This document shows positions 20,719-30,780 of a DNA stretch of 64,000 nucleotides, piece after piece (the first letter of the stretch is position 1; the number at the start of each line of letters is the position of its first letter). The notes beneath the pieces are model-generated. The model ran no database searches. It was not told where the DNA came from and worked only from the letters and a program-made list of their open reading frames with translations. Source of the DNA: an uncultured Opitutales bacterium (GTDB lineage: Bacteria > Verrucomicrobiota > Verrucomicrobiia > Opitutales > Coraliomargaritaceae); the NCBI GenBank assembly GCA_937775295.1, contig CALKBZ010000006.1:93101-157100 (forward strand). Direction: 5' to 3'. Both the position numbers and the translations under genes were made by a program.

Positions 20719-21200
20719 TACTAGGCTGTGATGCGCTTTAAGGCGAATCATTGCGATCGATAAGCGTGACAAGCTTACGTACAGTTTTTCCTCCAAGGGC
20801 AGTCCGAGATTACGGCCCATGGGTCAGGAGCGTTGCGATCAAGTGGCTCAGTGCTCGCTTCCATGGATGTGCAGATCCCGGAGCAGATCAGTCTTTTATC
20901 TGCCAGTGTGGATCAATCAGCCTTAAGTCTTGGGCTGAACATGCGTGACGTCGGTTATTCGCCGGAAAAGAAAATGTGCTTTGAGTGGCTGCGGCAGCAA
21001 AATTTGAGCCGTGCATCGATTGTTGGCGCAGTGCTATTGGCGCCGTTCATAGTTTCCCTTTAGAGCGTCACCGCTCGGAGCTAGGCGAGGTGCTTGCCGC
21101 TCAGTAGTATCTCGATCGGTGCGCCATCTAATTCTTAGGTGTGTCATCGCCGCCTGGATTTGGTCCGCTAGAAATCTACTAGCTCTTTAAATACCTAGCG
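20719..21200. other. region of probable decayed sequence, no gene called
   Basis: Open frames at 20751-20948 and 20833-21063 are short, overlap each other and have no recognised domain. Composition is coding-like in places (SLGLNMRDVGYSPEKK), so this may be remnant of a gene lost with the rhaA copy. Confidence 0.4.
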
Positions 21201-22082
21201 TTATTGTTGGCGCAGCCATTGCTGTGGTGATTGACCGAATTGTTTTTTAAAGGCACGAGAGAAATAGTAAACTGTCGAGTAGCCCAGAGCGCTTGCAGTT
21301 TCAGTAACACTGTTACCCTCGCGGAGCAGAAGGTCGCGTGCGCGGTTGAGTTTAATGATGTTCTCGAATTCACGCGGGGAGTAGCCGGTCTGCTTCTTGA
21401 AGGCGAAGCGGAAGCGGGAGTAGCTGACGCCGAGTTCTTGTGCGAGTGCTTCGAGGTCGGTATGAGTGGCCAGATTGGCGAGCATCGAGGCTTTGGCTTG
21501 AACCACGAGTGCGCTGTCCTTGCTCTGTGAGCGACTTTCGCTCAGAGTTCCGGATCTTAGAAACGCAAGTGTCAGTGGCACATGGCTGGCTAGTATTTGT
21601 TCCTTGGCGGCAACAGGTTGTTGTAACCAATAGAGAATCTGGTCGAAATGCTGAATAAGGGCATCGGTCTGGCCCGCTTTAAGTATGGGATCCTCTGGCG
21701 AGAAAAAAGCCTCCATGATGCGATCCGCCTCTTTTCCGCGGAAGCCAATCCAGTATTCTGACCAGCCAGTTTCAGCGTCCGGATGGTAGCGGTGCCACTC
21801 ACTAGGGAAGACCAGAATCGCATCCCCCGTACGCACCTCCGTTTTGGGTTGGGTGCGTGATTCGAAGATGCCGGACCCAGTCGTAATGTAGATGATCTGA
21901 TATTCGTCGAGTGTTCGTCGCCCAGATGTGTCAAAAAGGTAACTGTGTGGGTGCCCCTTACTTGGATATTCGGAGTGCGGAGGCACATTTTGCCGACCCG
22001 CGTGCACTAGTCGCCAGCCCCATCTCTTGGCCTGCTGGTCCGTGGGGAGGTAGCGGCTAAAGCTCTCGATATCTGTGGTCAT
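21201..22082 (-). CDS. AraC-family transcriptional regulator of the rhamnose locus
   Basis: 293 residues from the ATG at 22082, favoured over 22118 because the latter adds a non-homologous leader. The N-terminal half is a cupin-type sugar-sensing domain (TGSGIFESRTQPKTEVRTGDAILVFP, in part). The C-terminal 90 residues hold both AraC helix-turn-helix units: LEALAQELGVSYSRFRFAFKK, then VTETASALGYSTVYYFSRAFK with the final FGQSPQQW. It is divergent from rhaA with 111 bases between, so it most likely controls rhaA and the transporter in response to L-rhamnose or a related sugar; ligand is inference. Confidence 0.9.
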   Translation of the reverse strand: MTTDIESFSRYLPTDQQAKRWGWRLVHAGRQNVPPHSEYPSKGHPHSYLFDTSGRRTLDEYQIIYITTGSGIFESRTQPKTEVRTGDAILVFPSEWHRYHPDAETGWSEYWIGFRGKEADRIMEAFFSPEDPILKAGQTDALIQHFDQILYWLQQPVAAKEQILASHVPLTLAFLRSGTLSESRSQSKDSALVVQAKASMLANLATHTDLEALAQELGVSYSRFRFAFKKQTGYSPREFENIIKLNRARDLLLREGNSVTETASALGYSTVYYFSRAFKKQFGQSPQQWLRQQ

Positions 22083-22100
22083 GGACTGTGATCGTCTAGG

Positions 22101-22161
22101 TAATGTCAAAAAGTGCAAATATAATGTCAGCGGGTGTATTCATTTTTACCTAAAATTAGGT
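22101..22161. promoter_or_regulatory. candidate AraC-type operator between regulator and rhaA
   Basis: TAATGTCA occurs at 22101-22108 and again at 22122-22129, a direct repeat with a 21-base period (two helical turns), the arrangement AraC-family dimers use. Further along, ACCTAAAATTAGGT at 22148-22161 is a palindrome with six-base arms. Both lie in the intergenic space of the divergent pair. Confidence 0.55.
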
Positions 22162-22193
22162 TATTCTCTGTGTTTTAATCACTACCAATTAAT

Positions 22194-23435
22194 ATGTTTG
22201 ATCAAGTAAAAGAACTGTATGCTTCAATTGGCGTAAATGTAGAGCAAGCCATCGAAGCGATGGGTAAGACCCCAATTTCGTTGCATTGCTGGCAAGGCGA
22301 CGACGTGGTCGGCTTTGAAGTCGGTGCCGGAGCCCTTGGCAGTGGTCTCGCCGTGACGGGGAACTATCCAGGCAAGGCGCGCACGATCGCCGAGCTGCGA
22401 CAGGACTTAGAAAAAGTGCTATCAATGTTGCCCGGTAAGCACCGTCTGAACCTGCATGCGATTTACGGCGATTTTGGCGGCGAGTCGGTCGACCGCGATA
22501 AGATCGAAGTGAAGCACTTCCAGAGCTGGATCGATTGGGCGAAAGAGCAGGGTATCGGTCTTGATTTTAATCCATCCTGTTTTTCACACCCGAAAGCCGA
22601 CGATGGTTTGACCTTGAGTCATCCGGACCCGGAGATTCGCGCGTTTTGGATCGAACACTGTAAGCGCAGTCGAATCATTAGCGCAGCGATGGGCGAGCAA
22701 CTTGGTAGCGCTAGTGTGATGAATGTCTGGGTGCCAGATGGTATGAAAGATATGCCAGCAGATCGTCAAAGCTATCGTCAACGACTGTCTGTCAGTCTGG
22801 ATGAGGTCTTTGCTAAAAAGTTGAATCCGGCGCACCATATCGATGCGGTCGAATGTAAGTTGTTTGGTATCGGTTCTGAAAGTATGGTGGTTGGTTCGCA
22901 TGAGTTCTACATGGGCTATGCGATCAAAAATCAGATCGCACTGTGTTTGGACGCCGGCCACTTCCATCCGACTGAGGGAATCGCCGATAAGATTTCATCC
23001 GTCATGATGTATGTGCCTGAGCTCTTGTTGCACGTCTCTCGCGGAGTGCGTTGGGATAGTGACCACGTCGTGCTCTTTGATGATCAAACTCAAAACATCA
23101 TGCAGGAGCTTGTGCGTTGTGACGTGTTGCCACGCACACATATCGGACTGGATTTCTTCGATGCTTCCATTAATCGTATTGGCGCATGGGCAATTGGCAC
23201 ACGTGCGGCTCAGAAGTCGCTCTTGTTAGCTCTACTTGAACCGCGCGAGCAATTGCGTGCAGCCGAACTTGCTGGCGATTATACCACACGTTTAGCACTA
23301 CTTGAACAAGCCAAGGCCTTGCCATGGTCGGTCGTGTGGGAAGAGTTCTGTAAGCGCAACGAAGTGCCCGGTGAGTTGTCGCTGCTCGATGAAGTCAAAG
23401 GCTACGAAGCATCCGTTCTTTCCGGCCGTCAATAA
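22194..23435 (+). CDS. rhaA: L-rhamnose isomerase
   Basis: Converts L-rhamnose to L-rhamnulose. 413 residues, typical of RhaA. Seen: [15 protein letters not shown] near the N terminus, [12 protein letters not shown], the metal-binding [21 protein letters not shown] segment, [37 protein letters not shown], and [15 protein letters not shown]. It is the only complete rhamnose catabolic enzyme in the window; the kinase and aldolase are not nearby. Downstream is an NCS1-type transporter. A decayed second copy lies at 19957-20405. Confidence 0.95.
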   Translation: MFDQVKELYASIGVNVEQAIEAMGKTPISLHCWQGDDVVGFEVGAGALGSGLAVTGNYPGKARTIAELRQDLEKVLSMLPGKHRLNLHAIYGDFGGESVDRDKIEVKHFQSWIDWAKEQGIGLDFNPSCFSHPKADDGLTLSHPDPEIRAFWIEHCKRSRIISAAMGEQLGSASVMNVWVPDGMKDMPADRQSYRQRLSVSLDEVFAKKLNPAHHIDAVECKLFGIGSESMVVGSHEFYMGYAIKNQIALCLDAGHFHPTEGIADKISSVMMYVPELLLHVSRGVRWDSDHVVLFDDQTQNIMQELVRCDVLPRTHIGLDFFDASINRIGAWAIGTRAAQKSLLLALLEPREQLRAAELAGDYTTRLALLEQAKALPWSVVWEEFCKRNEVPGELSLLDEVKGYEASVLSGRQ

Positions 23436-23648
23436 GGCCAATCAATTTGCCGCACTTTCGAAACAAAAATCAGCTTTTTTTGCTCTATAGGGGGGCGAAT
23501 TAAAGTGTACTTCCAGTTTATGCGTTAGGGTACCTTAGGGGGCTGGATGTAAGATTTATGTTTCGTTAGTGTTGCATTTTTATTTTATTATTAAGATTAG
23601 TTTTAACTGTAAAAACTGCCGCTAGAATTCAATTACCATATATAAACT

Positions 23649-25061
23649 ATGCCCCAAAAATCTAAACCGATCGAGTCTCCTGTTGTTGAAGAGTTTGAAT
23701 CGACCCCCGTTCCTGAACGCGCGCAAAAAGGCGCGAAAGCTTTTTGGGGCATGTATGCAGGTGAACATGCCGCAGGCACGGAGTTCATGATCGGGCCGCT
23801 CTTTCTACTTGCTGGAGTGAGTCTGCAAAATATCTTCTGGGGCTTGCTGCTGGGGAATTTCTTGGCGGTGTTGAGCTGGCGATTTATTTGTGCGCCGATT
23901 GCCACGAAAGCACGTTTAACCCTGTATTGCCATTTGGAGAAAATCGCCGGCAAGGATCTGGTTAAGGTTTACAATTTTGCGAATGGCGTGCTGTTTTGCT
24001 TCCTCGCTGGCGCGATGATTACCGTGTCCGCCACAGCAGTGGGGATTCCGTTTAATTTGGAAATGCCAGCCTTTGATGCGATTTATCCGAACAGTGCATC
24101 CTTTATTATGATTGTGGTGGCTGTCGGGGTAGTCATTTCAGCAGTCGCCGGTATTGGTTATAATGCGGTGAGTCGTTTTGCGAATATTGCAGCCCCATGG
24201 ATGGTGCTGGTTTTCTTGGGTTGTGGGATCGTTGCGCTCAAGCAATTAGGCGTCGATTCTTGGGCGGGGCTAAATGCCATCTGGACGGAGTCGATCAGCT
24301 TTGCGCAAGGTGGCGAGGTGACCACGTCGATGGGATTCCTCGAAGTTGTTTTATTTGCATGGTTTTGTAATGCCGCGATGCACGTCGGCATGTCGGACCT
24401 TTCGGTGTTTCGTTATGCTAAAAAGGCCTCCAGTGGTTGGGCCACAGCAGGTGGTATGTATGTCGGGCACTATATGGCTTGGATAGCTGCAGCGTTGATG
24501 TTGGCGGCGCAGATTAAGTTGACTCAAAGTGCCGATCCAGTTCCCGGCCCGATGGCTTTTAACGTGGTCGGTATCGCAGGTATCATTTGTGTGGTGGTTG
24601 CTGGTTGGACGACTGCCAACCCCACGATCTATCGCGCAGGTTTGGCGTTTCAGGCAATGCTGCCTGGCACGAGTCGCTTAAGTATGACCTTACTTGCGGG
24701 GGGTGTTGCTACCACTGCAGCGATTTTTCCAGCCTTTGCATTTAAGTTGCTTGGTTTTGTCGGTTTATATGGCACTATTCTCGCACCGATGGGCGCGGTG
24801 ATCTTCGCCGATTGGTATTTGAGTAAACGCATCGGAGTCACACCTTTTCACGCCGAAGCGAGTGGGTGCGGTGTCAATAAATCGGTTTTATTCGCGTGGC
24901 TGATTCCGGTGACTGTCTCGCTTTATTTTATTTTCGCGCAAGGCGTGACCACTTGGTATTTCGTTTTACCCGCTTGGCTTGCTTGCGGGGTCTTATTTCT
25001 CGTCTTTAGTCGTTTGAGAGGCACACCACAGTCATCAGTTAAGAAAGGATATCTCGCATGA
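23649..25061 (+). CDS. NCS1-type (purine-cytosine permease-like) transporter
   Basis: 470 residues with about twelve hydrophobic segments and the N-terminal region typical of the CodB/NCS1 group (KAFWGMYAGEHAAGTEFMIG). Internal segments such as GIGYNAVSRFANIAAPWM and GWTTANPTIYRAGL match the family pattern for helices 5 and 8. NCS1 members carry nucleobases, allantoin, thiamine and related molecules with Na+ or H+. Placed behind rhaA and an AraC gene, a role in sugar uptake is possible but would be new for the family, so the substrate is left open. It overlaps the following small gene by four bases. Confidence 0.8.
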   Translation: MPQKSKPIESPVVEEFESTPVPERAQKGAKAFWGMYAGEHAAGTEFMIGPLFLLAGVSLQNIFWGLLLGNFLAVLSWRFICAPIATKARLTLYCHLEKIAGKDLVKVYNFANGVLFCFLAGAMITVSATAVGIPFNLEMPAFDAIYPNSASFIMIVVAVGVVISAVAGIGYNAVSRFANIAAPWMVLVFLGCGIVALKQLGVDSWAGLNAIWTESISFAQGGEVTTSMGFLEVVLFAWFCNAAMHVGMSDLSVFRYAKKASSGWATAGGMYVGHYMAWIAAALMLAAQIKLTQSADPVPGPMAFNVVGIAGIICVVVAGWTTANPTIYRAGLAFQAMLPGTSRLSMTLLAGGVATTAAIFPAFAFKLLGFVGLYGTILAPMGAVIFADWYLSKRIGVTPFHAEASGCGVNKSVLFAWLIPVTVSLYFIFAQGVTTWYFVLPAWLACGVLFLVFSRLRGTPQSSVKKGYLA

Positions 25062-25258
25062 AAAATACCTGTAAATGGATCGGACTGTTATCGATTGCGG
25101 TGACTTTTATTCTTCCGCTCGCGTTCTTCATCGAGCAAATCTCATTGGCAGCGATGAAGCAGGGTTTGCTGATTGCGACACTGGTTTGGTTTGGCACTTC
25201 GGTGTTTTGGATCGGCACCAAAGTACCAGAACAGCCAAAGGGTGATCCGATTCTTTAA
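25058..25258 (+). CDS. small membrane protein paired with the NCS1 transporter
   Basis: 66 residues with two membrane helices (WIGLLSIAVTFILPLAFFI, then KQGLLIATLVWFGTSVFWIG). Its ATG overlaps the transporter stop (ATGA), so the two are translationally coupled. The size and position suggest an accessory subunit of the transporter, as in other transporters with a small partner. Family not recognised. Confidence 0.7.
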   Translation: MKNTCKWIGLLSIAVTFILPLAFFIEQISLAAMKQGLLIATLVWFGTSVFWIGTKVPEQPKGDPIL

Positions 25259-25623
25259 TCCTTAGCGATTCTGGGCAGAGCAGTGGCTGTTGCCGACTGC
25301 TGGCTTCCACCCTTTGCTTAGTTGTAGTATGCCTCCCCGCTACGCTCTCTGAGCTTCGCAGAACATGCTGGAGACCTCGGTCGACGATGTACCTTTTTTG
25401 TTGAAGCAGGGGTGAGGGTTCGTCTCCGTGCCAGCCGTAGTTAAATAAGCTCAGTGGCAATGCGGACGACCGGGATGCCATCCCCTGTTGATTTTACTCC
25501 TAATTAATCTCCTCCAGACTGCCATATCTGCCAGTTTTCATCTCTAGCTGGGCTATTCTCTAATTAATGCTGAATATTACGGGTCGCTGTTGACCTTCGG
25601 CCTGAATTCGTGTGCATTTTTGC
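25259..25623. other. intergenic stretch with a fragment shared with 53.87 kb
   Basis: No gene seen. AGTGGCAATGCGG followed by a CGAC occurs near 25451 and again near 53868, in otherwise only weakly similar surroundings. A reverse 117-codon frame here overlaps the upstream gene and is serine/arginine-rich, which looks like chance. Confidence 0.45.
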
Positions 25624-26736
25624 ATGGAACCGAATTATTCGAAATTAGCTAAGGTATTGATTGGATTCTCGACGAATCTGCAAAAAGGGGAGCGCGTGCT
25701 GATCGATGCGTTTGATATCCCACAGGCGATGGTGGTTGCGTTAGTGCGCGCGGCGCGCGAACTCGGGGCAATCCCGTTTGTGAACTTACAGGATGCACGT
25801 ATCAGCCGTGAACTCGTTAATGAGATTGATATTGAGCAGTTTGAGACGCAGGCGGTTTGGGAGCTGGCGCGCATGCAGAAGATGGACGCCTACATCGCGG
25901 TGCGTGGTTCGGATAATATTTTTGAGATGTCAGACGTGGATCCTGCCAAAGTATCGCGCGTGATGAAGGCGATGAAGGCAGTGCTCGACTACCGCGTAAA
26001 TAAAACGAAGTGGGTGATTCTTCGTTGGCCAACACCTGCAATGGCGCAACAGGCGATGATGAGCACAGAAAGCTTTGAAGACTTTTTCTTCCGTGTCTGT
26101 ACACAGGACTACTCGCGTATGGTGAAGGGGATGCAGGCGCTAGAGACGCTGATGGCAAGCACTGATCAAGTGCACCTCAAAGGGCCGGATACAGATCTGC
26201 GTTTCTCGATCAAAGGCATCGGTGCGGTTGCTTGTGGCGGCTCGCACAATATCCCAGATGGTGAGGTCTTCTCTTGTCCAGTTAAAGATTCGGTCGAAGG
26301 CGAAATTACTTATAATGCGCCGACGATCTATCAGGGCGTGTCCTTCGATCGGATCCACTTGAAATTTGCAAAGGGTAAGATCGTGCACGCAGACGGCAGC
26401 AATGCCGAGCGCTTGAATGAGATACTCGATTCGGATGCGGGTGCGCGCTATATCGGCGAGTTTGCGATCGGGTTCAATCCGCACATTCTTGAGCCAATGC
26501 GTGATATTCTGTTTGATGAAAAGATTGCTGGCTCTTTCCACTTCACGCCAGGCCAAGCCTACGAAGAGGCAGACAATGGTAATCGCTCTCAAGTGCACTG
26601 GGACATGGTGCAAATCCAGCGCCCTGAGTATGGTGGTGGTGAAATATGGTTTGATGGCGAGCTGATCCGCAAAGACGGTTTATTCGTCAAAGAAGAGCTG
26701 AAGACGCTTAACCCAGATTACTTGCTGGGGGCGTGA
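25624..26736 (+). CDS. M29-family aminopeptidase (AmpS/thermophilic type)
   Basis: 370 residues from the second ATG at 25624 ([15 protein letters not shown]). Metal-dependent aminopeptidases of family M29 cleave N-terminal residues in the cytoplasm. Seen: the N-terminal half [14 protein letters not shown], then the catalytic half with [44 protein letters not shown] and [11 protein letters not shown], which supply the family glutamates, histidines and aspartate. Lies 42 bases upstream of the adenosine deaminase gene, same strand; no functional link is evident. Confidence 0.88.
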   Translation: MEPNYSKLAKVLIGFSTNLQKGERVLIDAFDIPQAMVVALVRAARELGAIPFVNLQDARISRELVNEIDIEQFETQAVWELARMQKMDAYIAVRGSDNIFEMSDVDPAKVSRVMKAMKAVLDYRVNKTKWVILRWPTPAMAQQAMMSTESFEDFFFRVCTQDYSRMVKGMQALETLMASTDQVHLKGPDTDLRFSIKGIGAVACGGSHNIPDGEVFSCPVKDSVEGEITYNAPTIYQGVSFDRIHLKFAKGKIVHADGSNAERLNEILDSDAGARYIGEFAIGFNPHILEPMRDILFDEKIAGSFHFTPGQAYEEADNGNRSQVHWDMVQIQRPEYGGGEIWFDGELIRKDGLFVKEELKTLNPDYLLGA

Positions 26737-26778
26737 TGTCCGTCTCTGTCCTAACTTTTAGCTGCTGATTTTTTTTAT

Positions 26779-27780
26779 ATGCATTCCCCGATCCCGCCAA
26801 AGACAGCTGACTTCATTCGTCGCCTTCCCAAGACTGAGACGCACCTGCACATTGAAGGAGCGTTACCGCACGAACTGTTGCAGCAGCTTGATCCCGATCA
26901 GTTTAGCGAGCCTCAGGCGTGTTGGGCGCAGGATTTCAGATGGCAGTGCTTTGAGGATTTTGAGCATCACTTGATTGAGCATGCGATGCATTGGTTTACC
27001 ACGCCTGAGCGTTATTACGAAGCGGCTAAGGTGATTTTTGAGGGTCAACTCGCTCGTAATGTGCGTTACGTGGAAACCTCGTTTCATGCTGGGATGATTC
27101 AATTCATTGATATTCCGGGGCCGGAAATCTTGGCGGCGATTCGTAGTGCGGTGCCTACTGGGATGGAAGTGCGCGTGTTCATGGGCATGGCGCGTAATTC
27201 TTACAACGAGGTATTGGCTCCAGTACTTAAGGAATGTGTGCATTGGGAAGGTCTTGCTGGGCTCGATCTACATGGGGTCGAATCTATACCTTTGGAAGAT
27301 TGGACGCCCAAGCTGTGGGCAAGGGCGCGGGATGCGGGCTTGGAGATGAAGGCCCATGCTGGTGAATTCGGTCCTGCTTCGAATGTGCGTGAGGCGATTG
27401 AAGTGCTGGGCGTGCGTCGTATCCAACATGGTGTGCGCGCGATCGAGGACGACGCTGTGGTGGATCTAGCAATTGAGAGTGGCACGACCTTTGATGTCTG
27501 CCCGATCAGTAACGTGAAGCTTAATGTGGTAAAGGAGCTCGAACAGCACCCGATTCGTCAGTTTGTGGATCGTGGCCTCCGCTGTACGATTAGCACGGAT
27601 GACCCGTTTTCCTTTGGTAACAATGTCGAAGATGAGTATGGGGCATTGAGTGCTGGCCTGAAGTTTAGCCATGTCGAGCTCGCGCAGATTGCCAAGAATG
27701 GCTTCGAAGTCGCACTCGTGGATCAGGCGACACGTGCACAGTGGATTGCTGAAGTGGACGCAGTTGTGGAGTCAACATGA
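26779..27780 (+). CDS. add: adenosine deaminase family protein
   Basis: Hydrolytic deamination of adenosine, deoxyadenosine or a close analogue. 333 residues, usual size. Seen: zinc ligands H22 and H24 in [25 protein letters not shown] with the histidine and glutamate, [13 protein letters not shown], the [14 protein letters not shown] segment and STDDPFSFG with the aspartate pair. The family also includes adenine deaminase and ADAL-type members, which cannot be separated here. Fits with punA, deoC and hpt in nucleoside salvage. Confidence 0.88.
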   Translation: MHSPIPPKTADFIRRLPKTETHLHIEGALPHELLQQLDPDQFSEPQACWAQDFRWQCFEDFEHHLIEHAMHWFTTPERYYEAAKVIFEGQLARNVRYVETSFHAGMIQFIDIPGPEILAAIRSAVPTGMEVRVFMGMARNSYNEVLAPVLKECVHWEGLAGLDLHGVESIPLEDWTPKLWARARDAGLEMKAHAGEFGPASNVREAIEVLGVRRIQHGVRAIEDDAVVDLAIESGTTFDVCPISNVKLNVVKELEQHPIRQFVDRGLRCTISTDDPFSFGNNVEDEYGALSAGLKFSHVELAQIAKNGFEVALVDQATRAQWIAEVDAVVEST

Positions 27781-27856
27781 TCGTGCGGTGTGAGGCCGGG
27801 AATATTTGCGCGCCTATATAAATGGCGAATAAAAAGCTAAAACCAATTGAGCTGTT

Positions 27857-28300
27857 TCAAACAGACGAATCGATTTGAGCGGGCTTTTGGGGCGTTACCC
27901 AATGATCGACCGAAGAATCCACGAGGAAAGCGCCGTTTAATGTTTCGCGCCCCAGCAGCATGCGATGGATCATATTTTTGCGGCAAACTAGATTGACCAA
28001 TATGCGTTGCTCGACATGTCCCAATCGCAATATTGTTTCCACGAAAATGCGATCGTGGCTGTGGCCCGCGCTACTGCGGACCCGCTTGCGTAACTGTATC
28101 GGCTCTTCGAGTTTAAGGAGTCGCGTCTGTTTGCGGTCCAGACGGACCGTGAACCGAACACGTTCACCGGGCAATTCGATGATCTCTCCACAATCAATTG
28201 CACTGCTCTTGGCGCCAGTGTCTGCTTTGGCACGAATGCGAATGCCCCAATCGGGTAATTCAACCCATTCGCGCCAACCAATAGTTGTTTTCGATTTCAT
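27857..28300 (-). CDS. RimB-like ATP-dependent zinc protease family (retropepsin-like)
   Basis: 147 residues of the family found beside RimK ligases (PF05618-type, retropepsin-like aspartic fold). Seen: IGWREWVELPDWGI, the active-site-like IRAKADTGAKSSAIDCGEI segment with D-T-G, and MLLGRETLNGAFLVD near the end. In Pseudomonas and others such proteins cleave poly-glutamate tails or accompany RimK; the exact activity is uncertain. It is the last gene of a three-gene operon and overlaps its upstream neighbour by four bases. Confidence 0.85.
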   Translation of the reverse strand: MKSKTTIGWREWVELPDWGIRIRAKADTGAKSSAIDCGEIIELPGERVRFTVRLDRKQTRLLKLEEPIQLRKRVRSSAGHSHDRIFVETILRLGHVEQRILVNLVCRKNMIHRMLLGRETLNGAFLVDSSVDHWVTPQKPAQIDSSV

Positions 28301-29373
28301 GCGTTTTCTTCTATTTCGGTTATGGTTATGTTGGTTGCCAGCTGAGAGCGAATGTCCGTCTCAATCGTGCCTTGTTCCAGGCCGTCAATGCTCGCCTCCA
28401 TCTTGCGCTGCGAATACTTCGTGTTGTGAAGCGCAATGTGGACGACTGGATCGCCGGGCCCCACTGCCGGCATCGTGGTCATCCCCATCACGATACCATC
28501 GTGTGGGCAGCGTATAATTTCCTTTTGCATCCCCAGCAAACTGGTGCTGCTGGCGACCGCTTGCCCTTCGACTACTGCTTCGCCCGGTGCGATATGGAAG
28601 TGTAGGAAGCCGCCGGTTTCGGAGCGAATCCAACGTGTCTCCTTCACCACTACCTGATGAGGCGGTGCTTCGTAGGCATCGCTGTCGGTCATCTTTAGTT
28701 CGTGTAAAACGTTAATGATACCGCGGGTTGTTAGATCCAAGACCGCGGGCTCCACTTTCCAAACTTCGCCTGCTTCAAGCACGACTGTCGGGCACCCCGC
28801 GTTCACTGATTCCTTGCGTAGCGAGTGATCGGGGCCAGTGCCATTGACGATCACCTCGCAACCGAACGCTTTTGCCAAGCGCGCGCAATCAGGATTCTCG
28901 CAGTCGGCGCGCACGTTTGGAAAGTTGGTGCGTCGCACTGCTGCGGTATGCAAATCGATGATGTAGTCGCAACGACCGACCACCTCGCTAAAGATTAACT
29001 TTGCCAAGCGTGCGCTTAAACTACCGGTAGCGCTACCAGGGAAGCATCGGTTTAGATCGCGTCGATCCGGGCTGTAGCGACTGTGCCGCTCAAAGCCCAT
29101 GATGTTGAGCACAGGCACGAGTATTAATGCCCCGCGTTTTAACTCAAAAGGTGGTTCTTGAATAATGCCACGAATGGCACCAGTTCCGTTGATCTCATCG
29201 CCATGCAGGGCACCTGTGATTCCCAGTACGGGGCCAGGTTCTGGGGCCCGCCAGACCATGAGTGGTAGGTTGATGTTTGCCCCGCTAAAACTCTTACCTA
29301 CTTGTAGTTGTAAGCGCTTGCGTTGGCCTAGGCCGATTTTTTGAGTGCCCCAAATCCCAATATCTAAGCTCAT
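28297..29373 (-). CDS. succinylglutamate desuccinylase/aspartoacylase-type M14 deacylase
   Basis: 358 residues of the zinc-carboxypeptidase M14 family. Seen: ITGALHGDEINGTGAI (zinc H and E), RDLNRCFPGS, the third zinc histidine in YIIDLHTAA, and VVLEAGEVWKVE with the catalytic glutamate. A C-terminal beta domain (GGFLHFHIAPGEAVVEGQ) follows, as in AstE-like proteins. It sits between rimK and rimB homologues with four-base overlaps on both sides, so it probably trims or releases an amino-acid or acyl group added by the RimK ligase. Confidence 0.88.
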   Translation of the reverse strand: MSLDIGIWGTQKIGLGQRKRLQLQVGKSFSGANINLPLMVWRAPEPGPVLGITGALHGDEINGTGAIRGIIQEPPFELKRGALILVPVLNIMGFERHSRYSPDRRDLNRCFPGSATGSLSARLAKLIFSEVVGRCDYIIDLHTAAVRRTNFPNVRADCENPDCARLAKAFGCEVIVNGTGPDHSLRKESVNAGCPTVVLEAGEVWKVEPAVLDLTTRGIINVLHELKMTDSDAYEAPPHQVVVKETRWIRSETGGFLHFHIAPGEAVVEGQAVASSTSLLGMQKEIIRCPHDGIVMGMTTMPAVGPGDPVVHIALHNTKYSQRKMEASIDGLEQGTIETDIRSQLATNITITEIEENA

Positions 29374-30569
29374 ACTGTGTGTCTTTCGGTGACAGGTGTG
29401 GCTGGCAATGGCTTTAGTTTACTGCGCTTTTTGCGCTGGTCGGGGATTAGTTCTTTCATGTTGTCTGATCGACCATAGCAGAGCAGTGAGTCGTCTGCTT
29501 CCAGCACGCGAGTTCCTTTCGGATTTGAAATCACGGCACTGCCACGTCGCAGTGTGAGCACGACGACGTCTTGTTGGCGCAGGCCAGTCGCTTCGATCGT
29601 CATGCCAACAAAGTTGCTGCCCTCGGGGATGTTGATATCTGCGACGCCGTAACCGCGGCTCACTGTGAGACGTTGGCGAATGTCAATTTCAGGGAATTTT
29701 ACTTGATCTGCGATGTAGTCGATCACCGCGCCAGCGATATCTAGACCAGTGGCACGCTCGATCCCTTCGAAGCCGGGGGACGAATTGACTTCCATCACTT
29801 GTGGGCCGTTGGCTCCCTCCAGCATGTCAACGCCACAGGCACGGAGGCCCATGATTTGTGCGGCACGCACTGCCGCCTCAGCGTAAACGGGGTCCAGCTC
29901 AATGGCCTCTGCCTTGCCACCTCGGTGCACATTACTGCGGAACTCTTGTCCCTGAGCGGTGCGTCGAATCGCTGCGACCACCCGATCGCCGATGACAAAC
30001 GCGCGAACGTCCTTACCTTTACTTTCGGCGACAAATTTTTGCAGCAACACTTGTTGGTTTGTGCTGTGTAAAGTCTCAACGATCGCTTTTGCGATTTCAG
30101 GCTTATCTGCTAGAATGACGCCAACACCTTGAGTGCCTTCGAGCAATTTGATAATCACGGGCGCACCACCGACGCGTTCTAGCGCTTCTTGCACGTCTCG
30201 TTTGTCGTTGACGTAAGCAGTCCGTGGAATGCCGATGTCGTGGCGTGAGAGGATCTGTAAACTTCTCAGCTTGTCGCGTGAGTTGCTGATGCCCGCCGAT
30301 GTGTTCGGGGTGTAGATGTCCATTTGCTCGAATTGGCGAACCACTGCCGTGCCGTAGCGCGTGAGCGAGGTGCCGATACGAGGTAGAATGGCGTCGGGCG
30401 TCTCAATCTGCGAGCCACGATAATAGAGGTCTGGTTCCCCATGAGCGAGTCCGAGCGTCAAGCGCGTAGTGTTTAAAACTTTAACGGAATGATTCCGTTG
30501 TTTGGCTGCCTCAATAAGCCGTAGGGTCGAGTAGCATTTAGGTGCACAGGATAGGATCGATAGGTTCAC
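29370..30569 (-). CDS. rimK: RimK-like ATP-grasp ligase fused to a TrkA_C domain
   Basis: 399 residues. The first 300 form the RimK ATP-grasp ligase that adds glutamates to a carboxyl group (ribosomal S6 in E. coli): ISNSRDKLRSLQILSRHDIG, PVIIKLLEGTQGVGVILA, VIGDRVVAAIRRTA, EFRSNVHRGGKA and MEVNSSPGFEGIE. Residues about 305-385 make an extra RCK_C/TrkA_C-like domain (NFVGMTIEATGLRQQDVVVL, GTRVLEADDSLLCYGR) that usually binds small ligands. First gene of the operon with the M14 deacylase and the RimB-like gene. The protein target here is not shown by sequence. Confidence 0.9.
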   Translation of the reverse strand: MNLSILSCAPKCYSTLRLIEAAKQRNHSVKVLNTTRLTLGLAHGEPDLYYRGSQIETPDAILPRIGTSLTRYGTAVVRQFEQMDIYTPNTSAGISNSRDKLRSLQILSRHDIGIPRTAYVNDKRDVQEALERVGGAPVIIKLLEGTQGVGVILADKPEIAKAIVETLHSTNQQVLLQKFVAESKGKDVRAFVIGDRVVAAIRRTAQGQEFRSNVHRGGKAEAIELDPVYAEAAVRAAQIMGLRACGVDMLEGANGPQVMEVNSSPGFEGIERATGLDIAGAVIDYIADQVKFPEIDIRQRLTVSRGYGVADINIPEGSNFVGMTIEATGLRQQDVVVLTLRRGSAVISNPKGTRVLEADDSLLCYGRSDNMKELIPDQRKKRSKLKPLPATPVTERHTV

Positions 30570-30780
30570 TATATAGATAGCATCCTTTCTGTTGTGAAAG
30601 GAAAGCTAATTTTGTGTACTCATTCGGGTTCGCCAGCTCCGAATCGAGAGCTATTCAGGACTATCTCGCCTCCGGAAGTATGATCTGATTCTGAAATGAA
30701 GTCCTCTACATTGATTGATCAAAATAAGTGATTAGCAAGGGCTGGATGTTTAATGATATTAGTATTTTTAGGAATGGAGT

